From assembly GCA_017935365.1 (NCBI GenBank), contig JAGBHT010000018.1:1-64000 (forward strand): a stretch of DNA of 64,000 nucleotides, in the 5' to 3' direction. The notes under the pieces are model-generated. The model made no database searches, was not told where the DNA came from, and worked only from the letters and a program-made list of their open reading frames with translations. Source of the DNA: Ruminiclostridium sp. (GTDB taxonomy: Bacteria > Bacillota > Clostridia > Oscillospirales > Ruminococcaceae). Below, one piece after another: positions 62,971 through 64,000 of this stretch; the first letter of the stretch is position 1, and every line of letters starts with the position of its first letter. The position numbers and the translations under genes were made by a program.

Positions 62971-63006
62971 TGGCTATGGCACTTCGGTGTCATAGCCACT
63001 TTTCTT
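62971..63006 (+). terminator. glnA terminator
   Basis: TGGCTATGGCAC (62971-62982) with a stable TTCG loop pairs with GTGTCATAGCCA (62987-62998), then CTTTTCTTT. Confidence 0.9.
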
Positions 63007-63072
63007 TATGTAAAAATTATGTCTATAATAACTATATTTACCGATTTTTCGTCATATTTTCACATTATCCGC

Positions 63073-63101
63073 TTTACAAATCGACCAAAATGGGGTATAC
63101 T
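63073..63101 (+). promoter_or_regulatory. Glycosyltransferase promoter
   Basis: TTTACA (63073-63078), 17 bp, TATACT (63096-63101), ~40 bp before the ATG. Confidence 0.75.
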
Positions 63102-63141
63102 GTAACAGTCAGGATTACTTATATGAAAGGAATTTTAGAAA

Positions 63142-64000
63142 ATGACTGAATACAACGACATACTCTACATTGTAGTTCCCTGTTACAACGAAGAAGCTGT
63201 ACTTCACGAAACTTCAAAGCGGCTTAAAGAGAAGATGACAACTCTCATAAACGATAAAAAGATTTCCGACAAGAGCCGCGTTTTATTTGTGGACGACGGC
63301 AGTAAGGACAAGACGTGGGAGATAATTGAGGAGCTTCACGGCAGTGACGATTTATTCTCGGGACTTAAGCTATCCCGCAACAAAGGACATCAGAATGCAC
63401 TTCTTGCAGGACTTATGACAGCAAAAGACCTTGCGGACATATCAATATCAATGGATGCAGATCTGCAGGACGATATAAACGTTGTTGACCAGTTTGTGGA
63501 CAAATATCACGACGGCTGTGATATAGTATACGGTGTGCGTTCATCAAGAAAGACGGATACTGTTTTCAAACGCGGTACTGCCGGAATGTTTTATAAGTTT
63601 ATGCGACTGCTCGGCGTTGATATAATTGATAACCATGCAGACTACAGACTTATATCAAAGCGTGCGCTCGAGGCTTTATCGCAGTTTAAAGAAGTCAACC
63701 TGTTCCTCAGAGGCATAGTAAAGCAGATAGGTTTCAAGAGCGATATTGTGTATTATGAGCGCAGTGAACGTTTTGCGGGCGAATCAAAGTATCCGCTTAA
63801 AAAAATGCTTGCATTCGCATTTGACGGTATTACGAGTTTCTCGGTAAAGCCGATAAGACTTGTAACGGTTGTCGGATTTTTAATTTTCCTTGTCAGCATA
63901 GCAATGATAATCTATGCTATTGTGCAGAATTGCCTTGGAAATACCGAGGCAGGCTGGAGTTCGCTTATGTGTTCGATATGGTTTTTAAGCGGTCTTCAGA
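63142..64000 (+). CDS. Polyprenyl-phosphate glycosyltransferase, GT2 (GtrB-like), 3' end outside window
   Basis: The frame from ATG 63142 (behind GAAAGGAA) is open to the window end, 286 codons. LYIVVPCYNEEAVL starts the GT-A fold, VLFVDDGSKDKTWEII is the nucleotide loop, and SMDADLQDD the metal motif; later KRGTAGMFYKFMRLLGVDIIDNHADYRLIS and RSERFAGESKYPLKKML are characteristic of GtrB/DPM-type enzymes. One membrane helix (VVGFLIFLVSIAMIIYAIV) is complete and a second begins at the edge. It probably loads a sugar on undecaprenyl phosphate for envelope glycosylation. Confidence 0.9.
   Translation, partial: MTEYNDILYIVVPCYNEEAVLHETSKRLKEKMTTLINDKKISDKSRVLFVDDGSKDKTWEIIEELHGSDDLFSGLKLSRNKGHQNALLAGLMTAKDLADISISMDADLQDDINVVDQFVDKYHDGCDIVYGVRSSRKTDTVFKRGTAGMFYKFMRLLGVDIIDNHADYRLISKRALEALSQFKEVNLFLRGIVKQIGFKSDIVYYERSERFAGESKYPLKKMLAFAFDGITSFSVKPIRLVTVVGFLIFLVSIAMIIYAIVQNCLGNTEAGWSSLMCSIWFLSGLQ

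Overview
The window reads as chromosome of a low-to-mid GC, strictly anaerobic Firmicute of the Ruminococcaceae/Oscillospiraceae type, close to [Eubacterium] siraeum or Ruminococcus. This is inferred from gene content and style, not from a search. The evidence is a pyruvate:ferredoxin oxidoreductase, GTP-type PEP carboxykinase, a type III glutamine synthetase, a FeoA-FeoB fusion with its small Cys-rich partner, CdaA/CdaR, Gram-positive lipoprotein signals, purine-rich Shine-Dalgarno sites, and many textbook -35/-10 promoters with 17-bp spacers.

Layout. 1-3060: repeat-rich intergenic DNA, then a REC/HD-GYP/GGDEF cyclic-di-GMP protein overlapping an HPt protein. 3105-4185: nadA behind a structured leader. 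4230-6160: two cyclophilin-type lipoproteins, the first with a degraded active site. 6244-9365 (minus): c-di-AMP cyclase cdaA, cdaR and an MscS channel. 9714-17018: pyruvate:ferredoxin oxidoreductase, an AGCS amino-acid symporter and pckG. 17226-20770 (minus): CUT1 sugar ABC importer without its ATPase. 21334-32096: purine cluster purE-purC-purF paralogue-purF-purM-purN-purO-type cyclohydrolase-AICAR transformylase, then two unrelated small genes and purD. 32111-35295: secG with a Ser/Thr tail, a lipoprotein gene broken by TGA, an IS200-type element and a GNAT acetyltransferase. 35358-37490: two-component system. 37599-43229: small hypotheticals, a PLP-vitamer kinase, tRNA-Thr and tRNA-Tyr, an SGNH hydrolase, a three-gene membrane-protein operon of unknown function, and a NifX/NifB-like Cys/His protein. 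43272-46975: an HxlR regulator pseudogene, a PNPOx-like protein, and an operon (DUF3737, flavodoxin-like, MalY/PatB) behind a MerR-type 19-bp-spacer promoter. 47095-50401: tmRNA and the feoAB locus. 50723-52699: chemoreceptor. 53196-57100: sbcD-sbcC. 57401-60585: rpmH-rnpA-yidD-yidC-jag. 60802-62898: glnA type III. 63142-end: a truncated glycosyltransferase.

How the parts work together. Central carbon and nitrogen metabolism dominate: pyruvate oxidation with ferredoxin, PEP/oxaloacetate exchange, ammonia assimilation, nearly a full de novo IMP pathway (purL and purB are not here) and NAD precursor synthesis. Several of these genes sit behind structured leaders (nadA, purE, glnA) that look like candidates for RNA-level control. 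No phage, plasmid, CRISPR or obvious defence island is present. The least explained items are the leader RNAs, the PurF-like pseudoenzyme beside active PurF, the paralogous membrane trio, and several decayed or non-standard genes (in-frame TGA, HxlR remnant, possible AUA start for yidC).
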